Shown: positions 1 through 12,606 of the stretch, one piece after another
Layout of the letters: each line of letters begins with the position of its first letter
Position numbering within the stretch: position 1 is the first letter of the stretch
Source of the DNA: Liolophura sinensis
Lineage: Eukaryota > Mollusca > Polyplacophora > Chitonida > Chitonidae
Length of the DNA stretch: 64,000 nucleotides
Assembly (NCBI RefSeq): GCF_032854445.1
Contig: NC_088295.1
Location: forward strand, 87,009,836-87,073,835
Direction of reading: 5' to 3'
Position numbers and translations under genes: made by a program
The notes under the pieces: generated by a model
Database searches by the model: none
Told to the model about the DNA's origin: nothing
What the model saw: only the letters and a program-made list of their open reading frames with translations

Positions 1-2179
1 GCATTATATAATCGTGAAATTCTCACCTGAGTCAAACCGAAAGGATTGACCAAAACTTGTGTTGTGTATGTGTTTCTAATGTTCAGTGTTTGCTTCTCAG
101 GCTTATTTATAAGTGATACTGTGAGGAACTGTTAAAGAATAAGTTGTTTAAATTTATTTGAAATTTGGTTGAGATTAAAATGCGTCTTTTGACTTCTTCT
201 GCATGCAAGACATATGGCATTATTTGAGCTTTACTGGGAAAATCCTTAGTTTTGAGAGTTTGAGAAATCTTCAGCATGTTCAGCCCTCTATAAAAAATAA
301 GGTAAAGCTAGAGCCACTTAAATTTATGTTGATTCTTGTTTTGACAGTCCTTGTGCATGTGATTAGTTTCTTTTTCTTTTTATGCTCCATTTGATGTACG
401 TGATCTCGACCAGCACATTTTCTTTTGGTTATTCTCCTGACTGATAATAGATTTTCACTGCGATCTATTAAAGAAAACCACTGTGTCATGACTGAAACTC
501 TAATTGGCATGCAATATCTGAAAGAATTCGAAGGTTCTTAGAAAAACATTTTAACCATAGTGAATGATCACACAAGTGTTCCTGGTGATATTGTACTGGC
601 TATCTATGACGTCACATTATACACCAATCTCAGTTTTAATGAGGTATTAAATCCATCGCTCAGAATTGGACCTAATACTAAACCAAATACGAGCTTAAAA
701 AAACACCCATGAGGCACCTCATTAAGATACCATACTTACATGTAATGAATTTAAATTTCAAATAGAAAAGATGTTTTAATTCTTTTCAGTGGATCTCAAA
801 GTGGATTGCTACATTTCTATGAGATAGCCCACTCACTATTCATGTTTGATATATGTGAAAATTGTATGATGTTGTGTTCAAGGTGAAGTGTTTTGTATGA
901 GATGGTTTGTTGGACATAAAATATCACACAAAGAAAAGCCTTTACATATGCTGACAGTCAACATACCAACACAGCTTCAAATATCTCAGCCTGATAGCAG
1001 CCTGGAAAATGTAGAGCTTTTGAAGCTAATTTCTGTACAAGTCATTGCAACTGAATGAAATATCAACACAGCCAGTATGCTTTATGATGTGTAACACCTT
1101 GTGGGGCTACAAAAGATTCACCCTTACTTACATTAGATATTTGGTATACAAAAGGGCTTGAAATATAGCCAGCACATTAACCAAGATAAATCTAACCACT
1201 GGAATCAGCACAAAATGATACATCCAGACCATTTAAGTGAACAATGTCCAGCCTTATGGATGTTCTCTTTACTTTTACATGTATGCGTAGCCAGAAATGA
1301 CGCATATAATAACATATGGCGACACTGCATTGACTGCATTGCTAAGTTGACCTATGTTATATATTGACCATTGCTATGTTGAGGTCATTGCAGTCACTTG
1401 ATGGCTGGCTTATTACTGTGACCTGCAACACTTTCATTTTGATGGGAAAACTATTGTAAATTGTCAGTTTCAAGTCCAAATTAAATGTTGTTGTGTTATG
1501 AATGATTGACAGGCCTCCCATCAGATTCCAGGTACCCACATTCCCTGTTTCTCTGCGTTGTATTATCTGGCGCATTGCTCTATTTTAAATGGCTGTGTTG
1601 CTGTATGATTTCCTCGAGTGGGCCCCAGTCAGCTAATCACCATCATCATTGTTAATTTAAAGCGTGTTCAAGAAGTCATAAAATCACATTTATGAAAAAA
1701 AAATGTTCCACATTACACTCTTTGTCATAGAATACATTTTGAAGATGTTCTGTTTGTTTCCCCTCGCAATAAGGACATCATCAAAACTTTTAATATGTTT
1801 GTTAGGCATAACCTCTACTTAAAAGTTTTTGGGGATTTTGATAATTTTGAATAAATTTTGTTTTTCTCTAACATCAATTTTTTTAATAATCCCCATCTTT
1901 TTATTCAAGAGAATAAACAAAAATTAATTTCCAACTGCCCTATTTCTTCTGGTAAAGATTTTTTTTAAGGATGATCTAAACCTAAGGTTGTTGTATAAAG
2001 TCTTTCAAAGGGTCACAAGGAAAAATAAGTAATAAAGAAGAGGACCGGAAAATGGTTGGAAAAAAACAAAAAAATGCACAACAAAGAACACATGATTCAC
2101 AGAATATTTCAGTTGTGGTCTGTATATGGTAACATTATATACATGTAATTGCTCTCATATACATATACTTTGTTTTCAG
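1..2179. other. AT-rich non-coding DNA, probably intron upstream of the first visible TMBIM exon
   Basis: No convincing exon, RNA gene or repeat was found here. The reading frame of the gene starting at 2180 enters through a splice acceptor, so at least one coding exon lies upstream. The cytoplasmic N-terminal exons of that gene are therefore probably left of the window, and this stretch is most simply the intervening intron. Confidence 0.5.
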
Positions 2180-5100
2180 AGGTTCAGTTAAGTATTGGGT
2201 GCAAAGAAATGGCTGGTTTTACTACGTGTCCTAGTAAGTGCTATCCTCAAGATGAAACTTTGGTATATGTGTACATATATATTTTTGTATCATTGTATCA
2301 AATTAATTCTAATTTTTTTTACAATAAATCTGTTTATTACTCTCAGTTCTGAAGAGCAATTATGTAAGTGTATGCTCATGTTTTTTTATTATAGATGTAT
2401 TTGAACCTTACACCAGAACAACCGACTAAAGTTGTAAAGGTCCTTTGTTCATATGAAGTATTGGTGTAGAAAATGGCGGCTATGGTGATTGTTTTATTTT
2501 CTGTTTTAGTGCCACCTTTCTGGTGACTTACATCACATTGGTATGCTGCCCTGGAGTCAGGTAAGCTTGTAGCATAGCACTGTAAAAACAAGGAGCTACA
2601 AACTATATTAAGTAATATTCACTGAGGACCCTGTGTTGGCTGTGGGTTAAAACACTCTCCCTGCAGCTGATTGCCTCTGACCAATGCTGTCTTGGTAGTT
2701 TGGCTGTGCATGTTGCTTTGAAGGAGAAGAAAACATAAAAATGACGACAAAATTAGACAAAAGAGTGTGAAATCTTGTACGGTCTTCAATCTTTTTTTTT
2801 TGATTTTTTTCTTTTAGGAGAAAGGATATTTGAAAATATTTTTGTATGGTGGGTATTTTGGACCACAATTTGGTATATGTGGTCTTTCCATAGTAATGTT
2901 CTAAATAAGGATATGATGCATTTCTAATAAATTTTTTGATTGTAAACTTGTTGTTTATGTCCAAAGACATGCATTTAATCTTAATTATGATAATGTTTAG
3001 GAATATATCACAAATAAGAATTTGTTTATTAAATATGTGTTACATCCTCACTTATAACATTGTTACACAAAGACCAAGAGGTGGTCCCAAGTAAACATCA
3101 TACAAAAAATATTTTCAGTATTTTACTTCACCTTATTTTGTGATTTGTAGTGTAAGAAATTACCTTTGTGTGTAACATTTTATCTCTTATACCACATGTA
3201 TTAGTATTGGGAACCTATAACACTCGCCGATACATGTGCCTTCCCATACTGCAACGGAATGTTTAAAACTATCCACACAGACAGTGACTGTTGTCAGCTG
3301 AGTATTTGCGTAGCCAATCAGAGGGCCGCAGTGGCCACCCTTAGTACACGGAGAGCCGATCATGGGAAGGCATTTGCATATCAATGACCACTCCAGTGAG
3401 TTGGTACTAGAACACACCACAGTAAGGTTTATTTACTACCGTAACTCAGCATTTGCTCAGCCATTCACTGTGTTAGAATTGTTCACAGATTGCAGCATGC
3501 GGTTCCAATTTCGCATATCAAAGACCACGGCCTCAATTTTGTGCACAAACTCCCCACAATGTCTTCACCACCTCAACTTTACAACTTTTTTTTATTCTGA
3601 TTCCATTCTCTAGTTGACTGCCATAGCAGGCGAGCTGGTGGGATTTTGGTGGGTTCTCTGAATGCCTTGTTCTTGAATAGAATGGACATAAAGTGCGCTA
3701 GTGTAGTTATATATTTCATAATTACTGCATCTGGAAAAAGAGTATGCATTAAGAAATATGAAGTACATAATGTTTTTTTTTTTGTTTTTTTTATTTGAAT
3801 GCTTTATGACTCTTTCAGGCGGAAGTATCCCGGGAACTTCATTTGTCTTGCAGTATTTGTAAGTGCACTTCATTCCTGATAACATCGAAGAAAAGCAGGA
3901 CCAATCAGAAACAAAGCTTGACAATTTGCTAGTTAAAGTCAGAAATATTGGTATTTTTTCGCAGTCTCTAAAACTGTTGATTGGATTCTTTCTATCATCC
4001 AAAATATTTGAACATTTTGAGTTACCTCACAAAATTATTGCCAGTGACCAAAGTTCTAAATAGTAAAATATTTTTATTGTCAGTTTGAGTCTTCCAAGAT
4101 AATGTTTTGTTAATATGAAAAAAAATGTCAGAACAGAATGAAAAATTGAACAACAAACATTGATTGGCAGATACTAGCATTTTTAATTATTTTAATTTAC
4201 TAGCAAGCCGTTGTGCATTTTTGTGTTTGTGTGTGTTAATTAGGAAATTCCTTTTAAGAACCATGTGTAAGATGACAAGTTTCATCTCTTTCCAGACGCT
4301 TGCCTTCAGCTACATGACAGGGACCATTGCAAGGTAATTCTTACAGAATTATCTCCCCTGAATTACAATTTGGTGAAATTATTGCAGCCTATATGTATGT
4401 ATTGTATTGTATGTATAATATTGCTGTACATCAGACATGTACATGAATTCTTAGGCATTTAGTCTTCTATACTACTGGTGTACAACCTGGCATTTTTAGA
4501 ACATTATTTATCTTTAAGATGCAGCTAATAATTTCCCTGTAGTCAATGAAAGGTGGATTCGGGACGGATATGTTAAAATAAATCCATGTGTGCTGGTTTC
4601 CACCAACCATAAACCTGACAGCTGTTGTACAAGTGAACAATTTGTACAAATAAAACAATATATTTATTTGACAGCAGCTTGCCAAAATGCATCCAAACTG
4701 GTAGTTGTATTTAATAAAGTCCAGGCAAAGCGTGTGTCATACTTTAAGCGTCCATCATTGATACTCGGAATGCACATTGGTTACTCAGATTACAAAATTC
4801 ATGACTTAGTGAATCAGAGTAGTGAATATTAACGTACTGACACATGTACTTTGTGGATTGAACAGTTTTGTATTAATGTGCTCTTTGATAAACATGCTAC
4901 CAAATCTGTTTAAGAAATGTAACATTTATTTATTTATTTTGACTGTGTAGCAACAGTTGATTTGACAGATTGACTGTGTTTTTCATGTTCTTTAGTTTCC
5001 ATGACACCATGATTGTATTGTATGCTGCCGGAATCACGACTGCAGTCTGCCTGTCCATAACTCTGTTTGCCATCCAGACCAAGGTATGGGAGTTTGTTGT

Positions 5101-7416
5101 TGGCAATATTCCACAAGTACTTGGCAGTAATTGCAAGATTTAAATATATCCCGTAAAAGTCTACTTAACTCAGTGGTGCAAAGTGACTGCTTTCTTACCA
5201 CTCTTTTTTTGTCATTCGTCTTTGTTGTCTTTGTAGTTGAAATAAGAATAGAATGTTCAATAGATTTGATAAAACTTTGGCAAGAATACCCAAATTTATG
5301 TACTTATTTTATGTGAATTTGGTTACAAAACCAAACATCTTGTTAACATGTGAAAATCTTAAAGAATTACAGTATTAATCATCATCATCAATTATCTTTT
5401 TTCAGATTGACTTCACTTTGTGCAGTGGCTTGATCTTTGCACTGAGCATGGTGTTATTTTTCTTCGGCATAGCTTGTATCATTGTGTATGGTGTGGTGGG
5501 CCCAGACACAGCCAGGGTAAGACACTGTATCAGGGATTTCATCCATGTCACATATTTATCTGGGGAAAGCATTTGAGATATTAGATTATTGTGAAGTAGT
5601 CTTGAGCTTAATCAAATGTCATGTCAAAGGCTTCATTAAACTCAGTATTGCCCTGCTCTCACTGTTGAATGTGTTGGTGACAGTGAGCTGTCGACGACGT
5701 TCCTGGCGATTAAGGTTCCTTGACAACCACTAACCTTCCACCAGTATGGCGTACAAGTCTATACTTATATAGGAAAGTTTGTCAGTAATTTGCCAAAGGT
5801 CAGTGGTTTACCCCAGGTACCCATAAAACAGACCGCACATAAATGGTAAAATTTTTGAAGTATGGTGTTGTACAACACTAGAGTCAGATAAATAAATAAG
5901 ATGGAAAGAATGAAACTTTGCATGTTTTTGTATTCTGAAGGAAATGTTGCATGTACTGAGGTGAAAAAATCCTAAAATACTGTAGTACATTTATTTCGAG
6001 AGTTATTTTGAAGCAACCAAACCATGTTGGTTACAGTTCCATGTTCATGAATGATCTTTGAAGTTTAATGGCCTGTCACTGGAAGGTTGTGTTCAAAGGG
6101 TTTGAGTGCAAGCTGTACTATTGAGGTTGATGTTAACTGATACAGGTATGGTGTATTATAAATCTTCTTGTTACTGTGGTATGTTACAGATCTTACAGTG
6201 TGTGTATGGAGGACTGGCAGCTCTTGTGTTCTCTCTGGTGAGTAATATCCGTGCGGGCATATATACTATCGTAATTCTGGTTTTGAATTTGCACTGTCAT
6301 TATGAAGCAGTTAAATCCAATTCTTGCCTGAAAAGTTTCAAATCTGCTACTTTGTTTACCAGATATCTGTGTTGCAGTTTTTGTTTTATATTTAGCATTT
6401 CCTGTTGTTGTTTGGACTAATTTGTTACTGGTGATTAATAAGAATTGCTCTTCCCATATGAAAAATGTTTTACTTATTCCATGAATGACTCTGCATGTCT
6501 GGCTCTGCTTTACTGTTTTTCTGTGCGACAGAGACACCGCTGGCTCAATTCAGATTATACACTTGTGTACAATAAAATATAGAATTTTTCATCCTGCGAC
6601 TCCTGCCTCACATTGTAGCAAATCCCACATACCATTTGCATGCATTTATCCCATCTCGATTCACCTGAAAGCAAACAGTCATGACTGCCCACAATATGTG
6701 GAATCAAACCAAAATATTAAACTTATCAAAACATTTTCAACCCTCATCTGCCATCATTAGGAAATTACAACTGCTTTTTAATGTACAAGGGAGACTACTC
6801 AGGTTGATGGGACATAGAAATTTACCAGTGACTATAATGTTTTGGTTGAATTCATCATACAGAAGGCAGTCACTAAAGTGTAGTTTGAGCCAAAACAGGA
6901 TATGTATCAAGATGTATGTGATTTGTTATGCTTAGAGGTGAGGATCACAGACTCAGAGCAAGAAAATATGTTTGATTGGTTTTTAGCCTGCAGTGTCTGC
7001 ATGGCTAATCATAAAGTTCAGGGACAGAGAGTTGTATGGTCAGACTAAAGTTTGATGTAGGTAAATGTGGTGTGCTTTGTAGGAGAGCCGAGTGTTACTA
7101 TAATTCTTCAACACTTTCGCATGTTTGCAGGATGTTTATTGCAGAATATTCTGAGGGCATTATTTTGTGTAGACTGATAAAACCAAACTGATAAACTGTA
7201 AAGGTTGAGGAATTCTAGTAAGCATGCTTTGTATATGAATATTTATGTTATATGGTTTATTGTTGACAGTTCCTGGTGTATGACACGCAGATGCTGGTGG
7301 GTGGCAGGAAGCATGAGCTGAGCCCAGAAGAGTACATCTATGGAGCCCTGCAGCTCTACCTGGATGTCGTCTATCTGTTCCTTATCATCCTTTCTCTGTT
7401 TGGCAAGTCAGACTAA
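2180..7416 (+). CDS. Lifeguard/TMBIM family membrane protein (BAX inhibitor-1 superfamily), 3' eight exons, N-terminus outside window
   Basis: Lifeguard proteins are multi-pass ER/Golgi membrane proteins that restrain apoptosis and affect calcium leak. Exons: 2180-2233, 2510-2560, 3819-3858, 4296-4333, 4996-5083, 5406-5516, 6190-6237, 7270-7416, all with AG/GT borders and compatible phases. Together they encode about 191 residues ending at TAA 7414-7416. Family landmarks appear in order: a pre-membrane segment VKYWVQRNGWFYYVS; membrane segments around ATFLVTYITLVCC, ICLAVF-TLAFSYMTG, IVLYAAGITTAVCLSITLF, LIFALSMVLFFFGIACIIVY and CVYGGLAALVFSL; then the signature FLVYDTQMLVGGR, followed by SPEEYIYGALQLYLDVVYLF and a hydrophobic C-terminus. 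The two conserved acidic positions (YDTQ and LDVVYLF) are present. The proline-rich N-terminal region usual in GRINA/FAIM2-like members would lie upstream. The family is secure; which Lifeguard paralogue this is cannot be told. Confidence 0.93.
5688..5830 (+). repeat. SINE-like fragment, second subfamily
   Basis: The block with GAAAGTTTGTCAGTAA, TTGCCAAAGGTCAGTGG and TTTACCCC recurs, diverged, at about 9630-9740 and is typical of the middle part of a mollusc SINE body. It sits in the intron between exons 5406-5516 and 6190-6237 of the TMBIM gene. No A or B box can be assigned with confidence, so it is probably 5'-truncated. Confidence 0.45.
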
Positions 7417-7420
7417 TAAA
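7415..7420 (+). terminator. AATAAA hexamer overlapping the TMBIM stop codon
   Basis: An AATAAA hexamer directly overlaps the TAA stop. If it works as a poly(A) signal the 3' UTR would be extremely short. A longer UTR running into the AT-rich DNA after 7421 is equally possible. Confidence 0.3.
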
Positions 7421-9070
7421 GCACCACATAGCAAGACTAAAATACTGAATTATGTGAAAAAAGGAAGATAGATAAAATTAAGTTAAGGACAATATGCTTT
7501 CCAGATTGCACACTCTTTATATAGGATTTTTTTCCGTGTTAAATAGTCACTATGGATAATGTAAAAGACACACAAGAGTAGAATTTACTATGTGGTTGAA
7601 GTTTGAGAAGGTATATTGTGTATATTTTGCACAAATATGTGTAAACTTACTAAAGGGTACACAGGCTCCAGACTTCAGAATCTGTATTACTACATGTATT
7701 TAATGTGCGCAGTTTTGTTCAATTAGCTTTATCCCATACAGTCTGTATTTAGTATTTCTGGTACTAAAATGTAATATTTCTACATGTGCTTATTACTGTA
7801 GGATTTCAGTGTGAGAAAGTCTTAGTAAGTTGTGATAGATTTGCTATTTGTTTTCCCATTCATTGTGCCATTGTTTCCTCATCCATTGTTGTATATTGAG
7901 TTAAATGTGTATATACTGTTATATATGTATCATTCTGACTAAAGAGAACATTTTTTATCTGTTCATGTTTATTGCTTACGTATTGAGACTTGCACTATAT
8001 CTGGCTGTGAGTTTAGCTTCTCATCACTTCAAATGTTACTATAAAATATAGACCTATTTGCCTATTTTACATTTTTGTGGGTTTTAATCCAGATTTTGCA
8101 GGCTTTAATGTGTTACATACTCATCCATGCTATATTGAACACTACATTCATACTAGATATTGTGATCAGACCAAATCTATTATATTGTCACATTGGTATA
8201 GAACTGTTTCTGTGTAGTGTTCTTGCTCTCGTGATCTAATGGGTAATATTATTCTATTTTTCTTGAGGAAGTCTTTCAACTAGAATGTGTATGCCATGTT
8301 GTACATAGTACAATGATTGCAATGAATACAGTGTATTTTAGCCAGTTGTAAGTGTTTTTTCAGAGTTGTAAATGAAAGCTTTGTCGGCAGGATCATACAA
8401 CTACTAACAACACAGAATATAACTTTCATCAGGTAAGGATATGCTTATACTTACTCTTTTTACATGGTAATTTTTGTTATTAAACTGGTCATCAATCTGA
8501 AGATTAGTATTTTCCCTCTAATTCTCCTATTCACTTTTCACATATGTGCATCTTTTGGTGTGGGTTTGTGGACTGGTTCCTTCCAAAATAGCTATGGACA
8601 GCAATTGTATTATGAACGCACCTGCATGATGAAACTGCAGAACCGTGAACGCGACTGATGGACTGAAAAGCAGAACAACATCAAGTGAGACAACTCGTTA
8701 CGATAATCATTCATTATTGGATTATGCCCCCTTTGGGTAATGTTTCTATCACACTCTATTTGTTGGCTGTTGGGAATTGTTTGACATGTATCTGTAACTT
8801 CGGACGTGCTGATGCTCTGTATTGGTAAACTTATTGTGTCTTTCCACTGGCTTCTGGAGCAGGCCCAAATTGCCACGAAAGCCATTTGCTTCTCTGGAAA
8901 TGAATGGAATCGATATACAGCTGTACTTAAATCAAATACATGTATACAACTATTTACTTGTAAATTTTGCGAGTTTTCAGTTGATTTGTGTCCTATCTTA
9001 CATTTATTGTACAGGGATGAAGGAAAAAAAAGTGTATGATGAATGTACTTGTTCATACATTTATATCCCA
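7421..9070. other. AT-rich DNA after the TMBIM gene (3' UTR and/or intergenic)
   Basis: No coding exon is recognisable. Open frames such as the one around 8610-9116 (minus) carry no recognisable motif. Part of this stretch may be 3' UTR of the TMBIM gene. Confidence 0.4.
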
Positions 9071-9071
9071 A

Positions 9072-9330
9072 GGAGGCTTCCACAGCCGAGATGGTCAGCG
9101 TGCCAGCGCGGCGCAATGACCCAAGAGCCTTTCATCAATTCCGTTGCTGTGAATTCGTCCAGCTCATGCTAGCTTTCTCTTCGGCGGTACGTGGGAAAGT
9201 CTACCTGCAACCTGTGGATGGTCGTGGGTTTCCACCAGGCTCTGCTCGGTTTCTTCCACAATAATGCTGACCGCCGTTGTATATGTGAAATATTTTTGAA
9301 TACAGCATTAAACACCAATCAAATAAATAT
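9072..9330 (+). repeat. tRNA-derived SINE, near full length, diverged
   Basis: The copy aligns by eye with those at 21798 and 43870 over its whole length: tRNA-like head, AATGACCCAAGAGCC, GTCCAGCTCATGCTAGC, a TACGTGGGAAAGTCTACC block, TGGTCGTGGGTTTCCACC, ATAATGCTGACCGCCGT, and a 3' end ACACCAATCAAATAAATA. The head is the most changed part, so this copy is older than the other two. Confidence 0.85.
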
Positions 9331-9569
9331 TAGGGTATCGTACATTTATTTGGAGTGCTGTTGTCACCACTCCAGTCTTGAAAATAAGGTTGGGGTTTTT
9401 CATTGCAGTCGTTCTAGTGATTACAGGTGCTTGCCTGTCAGGCGCTGTGAACCACGTTATGCGAATTCAAAACTGGCCTTGAGCAGGATTTGCACATTTC
9501 TCCGTTCTCGCTGCCTGTTGTTTGTGTAGTGTAACGGGTTAGGTGTGACAATTTGCCGGCTGTCACTTT

Positions 9570-9745
9570 GTCCTCGCTGCTCTGGTTCCACTCTTTATGC
9601 TGTACATCTTTAATTATATTGAAGACTGCTTGTCTTCCATCAGTATGACGTGCATATTTGTATACGTCACGCCTGTGAAAGTTTATCAGTAACTTGCCAA
9701 ACGTAGGTGGTTTACGCCTCGTAGTCTGATTTTCCTCCACCAACC
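9570..9745 (+). repeat. SINE-like fragment, same subfamily as 5688-5830
   Basis: It shares GTGAAAGTTTATCAGTAAC and TTGCCAAACGTAGGTGG with the copy at 5688-5830 and ends in TTTTCCTCCACCAACC, the usual position before the 3' half of the SINE body. A poly(C)/CCCTCC tract follows directly at about 9751-9774. Confidence 0.45.
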
Positions 9746-9989
9746 AAAATCCCCCCCCCCCCCCTCCCTCCCTCCACACACACACATACTGCCTCACTAG
9801 GTGGCTACTTAGCTATGCAAGGTAGCGAGATTATGTTAATCTTGCTATCTTGTCTCGCATCACAAATTTAGAATTATTTTAACACTGAATAGCACAAATA
9901 TACGAGTCCTATATTTACCGAGGGCGACAATTTTAACTTTTTGGTTAATACGGAAAGTTTGATTTGATTAGCGAATGTAGGTTTTTGCT

Positions 9990-10052
9990 CAGAAAACTCC
10001 GGTATAGTTTCCTCAAGTATGCTGTTAAACCACAATCAAATCGATAAATAAA
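9990..10052 (+). repeat. SINE 3' tail fragment
   Basis: GTATGCTGTTAAACCACAATC followed by AAATCGATAAATAAA matches the terminal part of the SINE family (ACGGCGTAAAACACCAATCAAATAAATA). Only the tail remains. Confidence 0.4.
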
Positions 10053-10784
10053 ATTCAATAATATTCATCGGAGTCGTTCTTAGTCCTCCAGGACCGTTGA
10101 CTTCTGATATTGGGTGGACTCAGTCTCTGTGACTGACTAACACAATAGGGTTGTGATTTCATGAGAGCCCTTTTTCACTTCTTGTCAAGGTAGAGATGAT
10201 ACGCGAGGCACTCACACTGTAAGTGCTGCATTCACAGGTCGTTGATTTCAACAGTAAAATATTGATATCAACAAGTGAGTAAACGATATATGTCTCAATG
10301 GCTGACTTCAGTTAACGAAGCTTAAGCTGAATCCTTGATAAGTTGAATTAAACTTCTCATGAATTCTCATCAAATGAATAAACTAGAGGGGGTTTATAAC
10401 ACGCTTCATTGTGAGCAAGCTGTTGAGAACTGCTCACTGTAGGTACTGGGTGTAAACTCTATATAAGGTGAAATCGTCGTGTATCGCCAAGGGACACGCC
10501 GCTCATGTTATACGTTCTTATCATAGCAACGAAGTCTGGTGCCAAGGGTGGGGTGCAACACAGTGATTTCCCTCCTTTTGGTGTGTGTGGATTTCTAAGC
10601 TTTATTACGCTGTACCATATCCACGTTAAATACATGTATATAAAAGGCTTGTCGCTATCCACTTTTTTATCGTGAGATGACGATCTGGGGATGCTAAATG
10701 TATATCTGTTAACCGCCGGACATCCAAACACATTGTCGTATGCGCCACACCGCTCGTATAATGCATTTGTATTTGAGTAAGTGA

Positions 10785-11102
10785 GTGCTTAGGGTTCAAC
10801 GCCGTACTTAACAATTCTTCAGTCATATGACAACGAAGTAATCCTAAGAGTGCGTATACGTGTAATGTACCTCCTTGTTTCAGGGTGGATTTCCAACGCT
10901 CTTTTATCTAGTGCTGCTTCACGGAGGCAAGTAAGCGGCCTCACTGGAAACATTATACTGATACGGTTCAACCAGTCGTTGCACTATCCTGAGAAAGGTG
11001 CAACTTCCTCTTTTAAGGTCTTAGGTTTAACCCGACCTAGGATTGACCCTGGATCTACCTGCTCCGAAGCGGACGCTTCACCAACTAAGCCATCTGGACC
11101 GG
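10785..11102 (-). repeat. tRNA-derived SINE, third subfamily, minus orientation
   Basis: Read on the minus strand, the element begins with a tRNA-like head: an A box within GATGGCTTAGTTGGTGAAGC, an anticodon-arm-like GCGTCCGCTTCGG and a B box near GGGTCAATCCTA. The plus strand shows the diagnostic body CAGTCATATGACAACGAAG, GGTGGATTTCCAACGCTC, TTTTATCTAGTGCTGCTTCA and CAACCAGTCGTTGCACTATC. A second copy lacking the tRNA head is at 27735-28020. Confidence 0.8.
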
Positions 11103-11835
11103 CACCATTTATATTTTGGTATCCCGAATTGGATATCATGGAGACAAATAATTTATTTCGATAAAAAAAATTCAACGGGGAGGCGGCATGGGGTTTGTAC
11201 CCCTAAGATAATCGATATAGCGAGTGAATGAGTGGAGCTCGATAAATGTCCGCCAAACTGTCTTATCAGAATACAACCAGTAATGATGAATTCCCACTAG
11301 TCTAGTCTGTGCATTTAGTGTTCTCCAGACAGACTTATCGACGATCGATGTTGGCTGTCACGTTTCGTTACCATTAAATATGAACACTTATTCAGCTCGC
11401 CCGACTCCCTCAGACAGGTAGAGGTTGTGAGAAGCCGTCTTCCAAGTTTGCAGTTGTGTGCGGATAAATATAACTCTATCACAGGCTGAAAACAATCAGG
11501 CTTCCGAGGTGACAAGGGGATGAGGTGGCTTAAGTGGGAATTTGGTGTAGGAGAGGATCAAGACGATATTTGTACCACTTCCGGCAATCGACAATGGTTG
11601 TGAGAAGTATGTACATCAGACAAACAGAAGACAACTGCATCCAAGAAGTCAGTTCAAGTGTGCCAATATCTAATATTTACTCGTAATCAAGGAACGCCCG
11701 CTAAAGGAACGTAATTATGCCAATTAAGAGCCTTAATGTGTTAAATTTGTACTGGCTGAAGGCAGAAGTTTTTTTCCTATCACGTGTCCACGGCAGTCAC
11801 TCTGAATTGTCTAGGACGATTAGCTTCAGCTTACA

Positions 11836-11838
<3 letters not shown>

Positions 11839-11914
<76 letters not shown>
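11839..11914. repeat. (AT)n microsatellite
   Basis: About 37 uninterrupted AT dinucleotides lie directly before the minisatellite that starts near 11936. Confidence 0.97.
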
Positions 11915-11916
<2 letters not shown>

Positions 11917-11935
11917 CGTTCCCCATCGCTTGATT

Positions 11936-12606
11936 TAGTAATTAGGTTTCCTTTCCTCATCAATACTTAGGATTACTTTTCCCTTGGGTTTATTTTCCCT
12001 ACCATTGGGTTTACTTTCCCTATCCTTGGGTTTACAATCTTCGTAATTGGGTTTTACTTTCCCCATTATTGGGTTTACTGTCTCCATCATTCGTTTACTT
12101 TCTCTGTCATTGATTTACTTCATCCTTGAGTTTGTATTCCTCATCATTGCATGGGTTTACTTTCTTCACCCTTGGGTTTACTTTCATCATGACTGAGTGT
12201 CTCCATTCATAGGTTTACTTTCTCAATCTTTGGGTTTACTTTCCCCATTCCTGGGTTTACTTGCCCTTTCCTTTCGTTTCCATTCCTCAGTATTGTATGG
12301 GGATCCTTTCTCCATCCTTGGGTTTACTTTTCCATCATCCAGTATTCTTTCTCAGTCCTAGAATTTACTTTCCCCATTATTGGGTTTACTTTCCCCATTA
12401 TTGGGTTTACTTTCTCCATCTTTGGGTTTACCTTTCCTATTAATGATATTACTTTCTCAATCCTTGGGTTTCCTTTCCCCATTACTGGGTTTACTGTCTT
12501 CATCCTTGGGTTTATATTCCTCATCATTGCATGGGTTTACTTTCCCAATCATCACGTGTAGGCCTACTTTCCCCATCACCGCGTTTACTTCCCCATCATT
12601 GCGTGT
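11936..12606. repeat. Minisatellite, about 20-27 bp unit (TTGGGTTTACTTTCCCCATC)
   Basis: Degenerate tandem copies of TTGGGTTTACTTTCCCCATC, with variants such as TTTCTCCATC and a longer ATTGCATGGG form, fill this interval. Long open frames on both strands are a consequence of the repeat and are not evidence of coding. Confidence 0.92.

Noticed and set aside
2149-2404. Frames starting at 2149 and 2195 as separate small genes
   Set aside because: They overlap the TMBIM exon 2180-2233 in the wrong frames. The correct frame is the third one, which splices on to the following exons.
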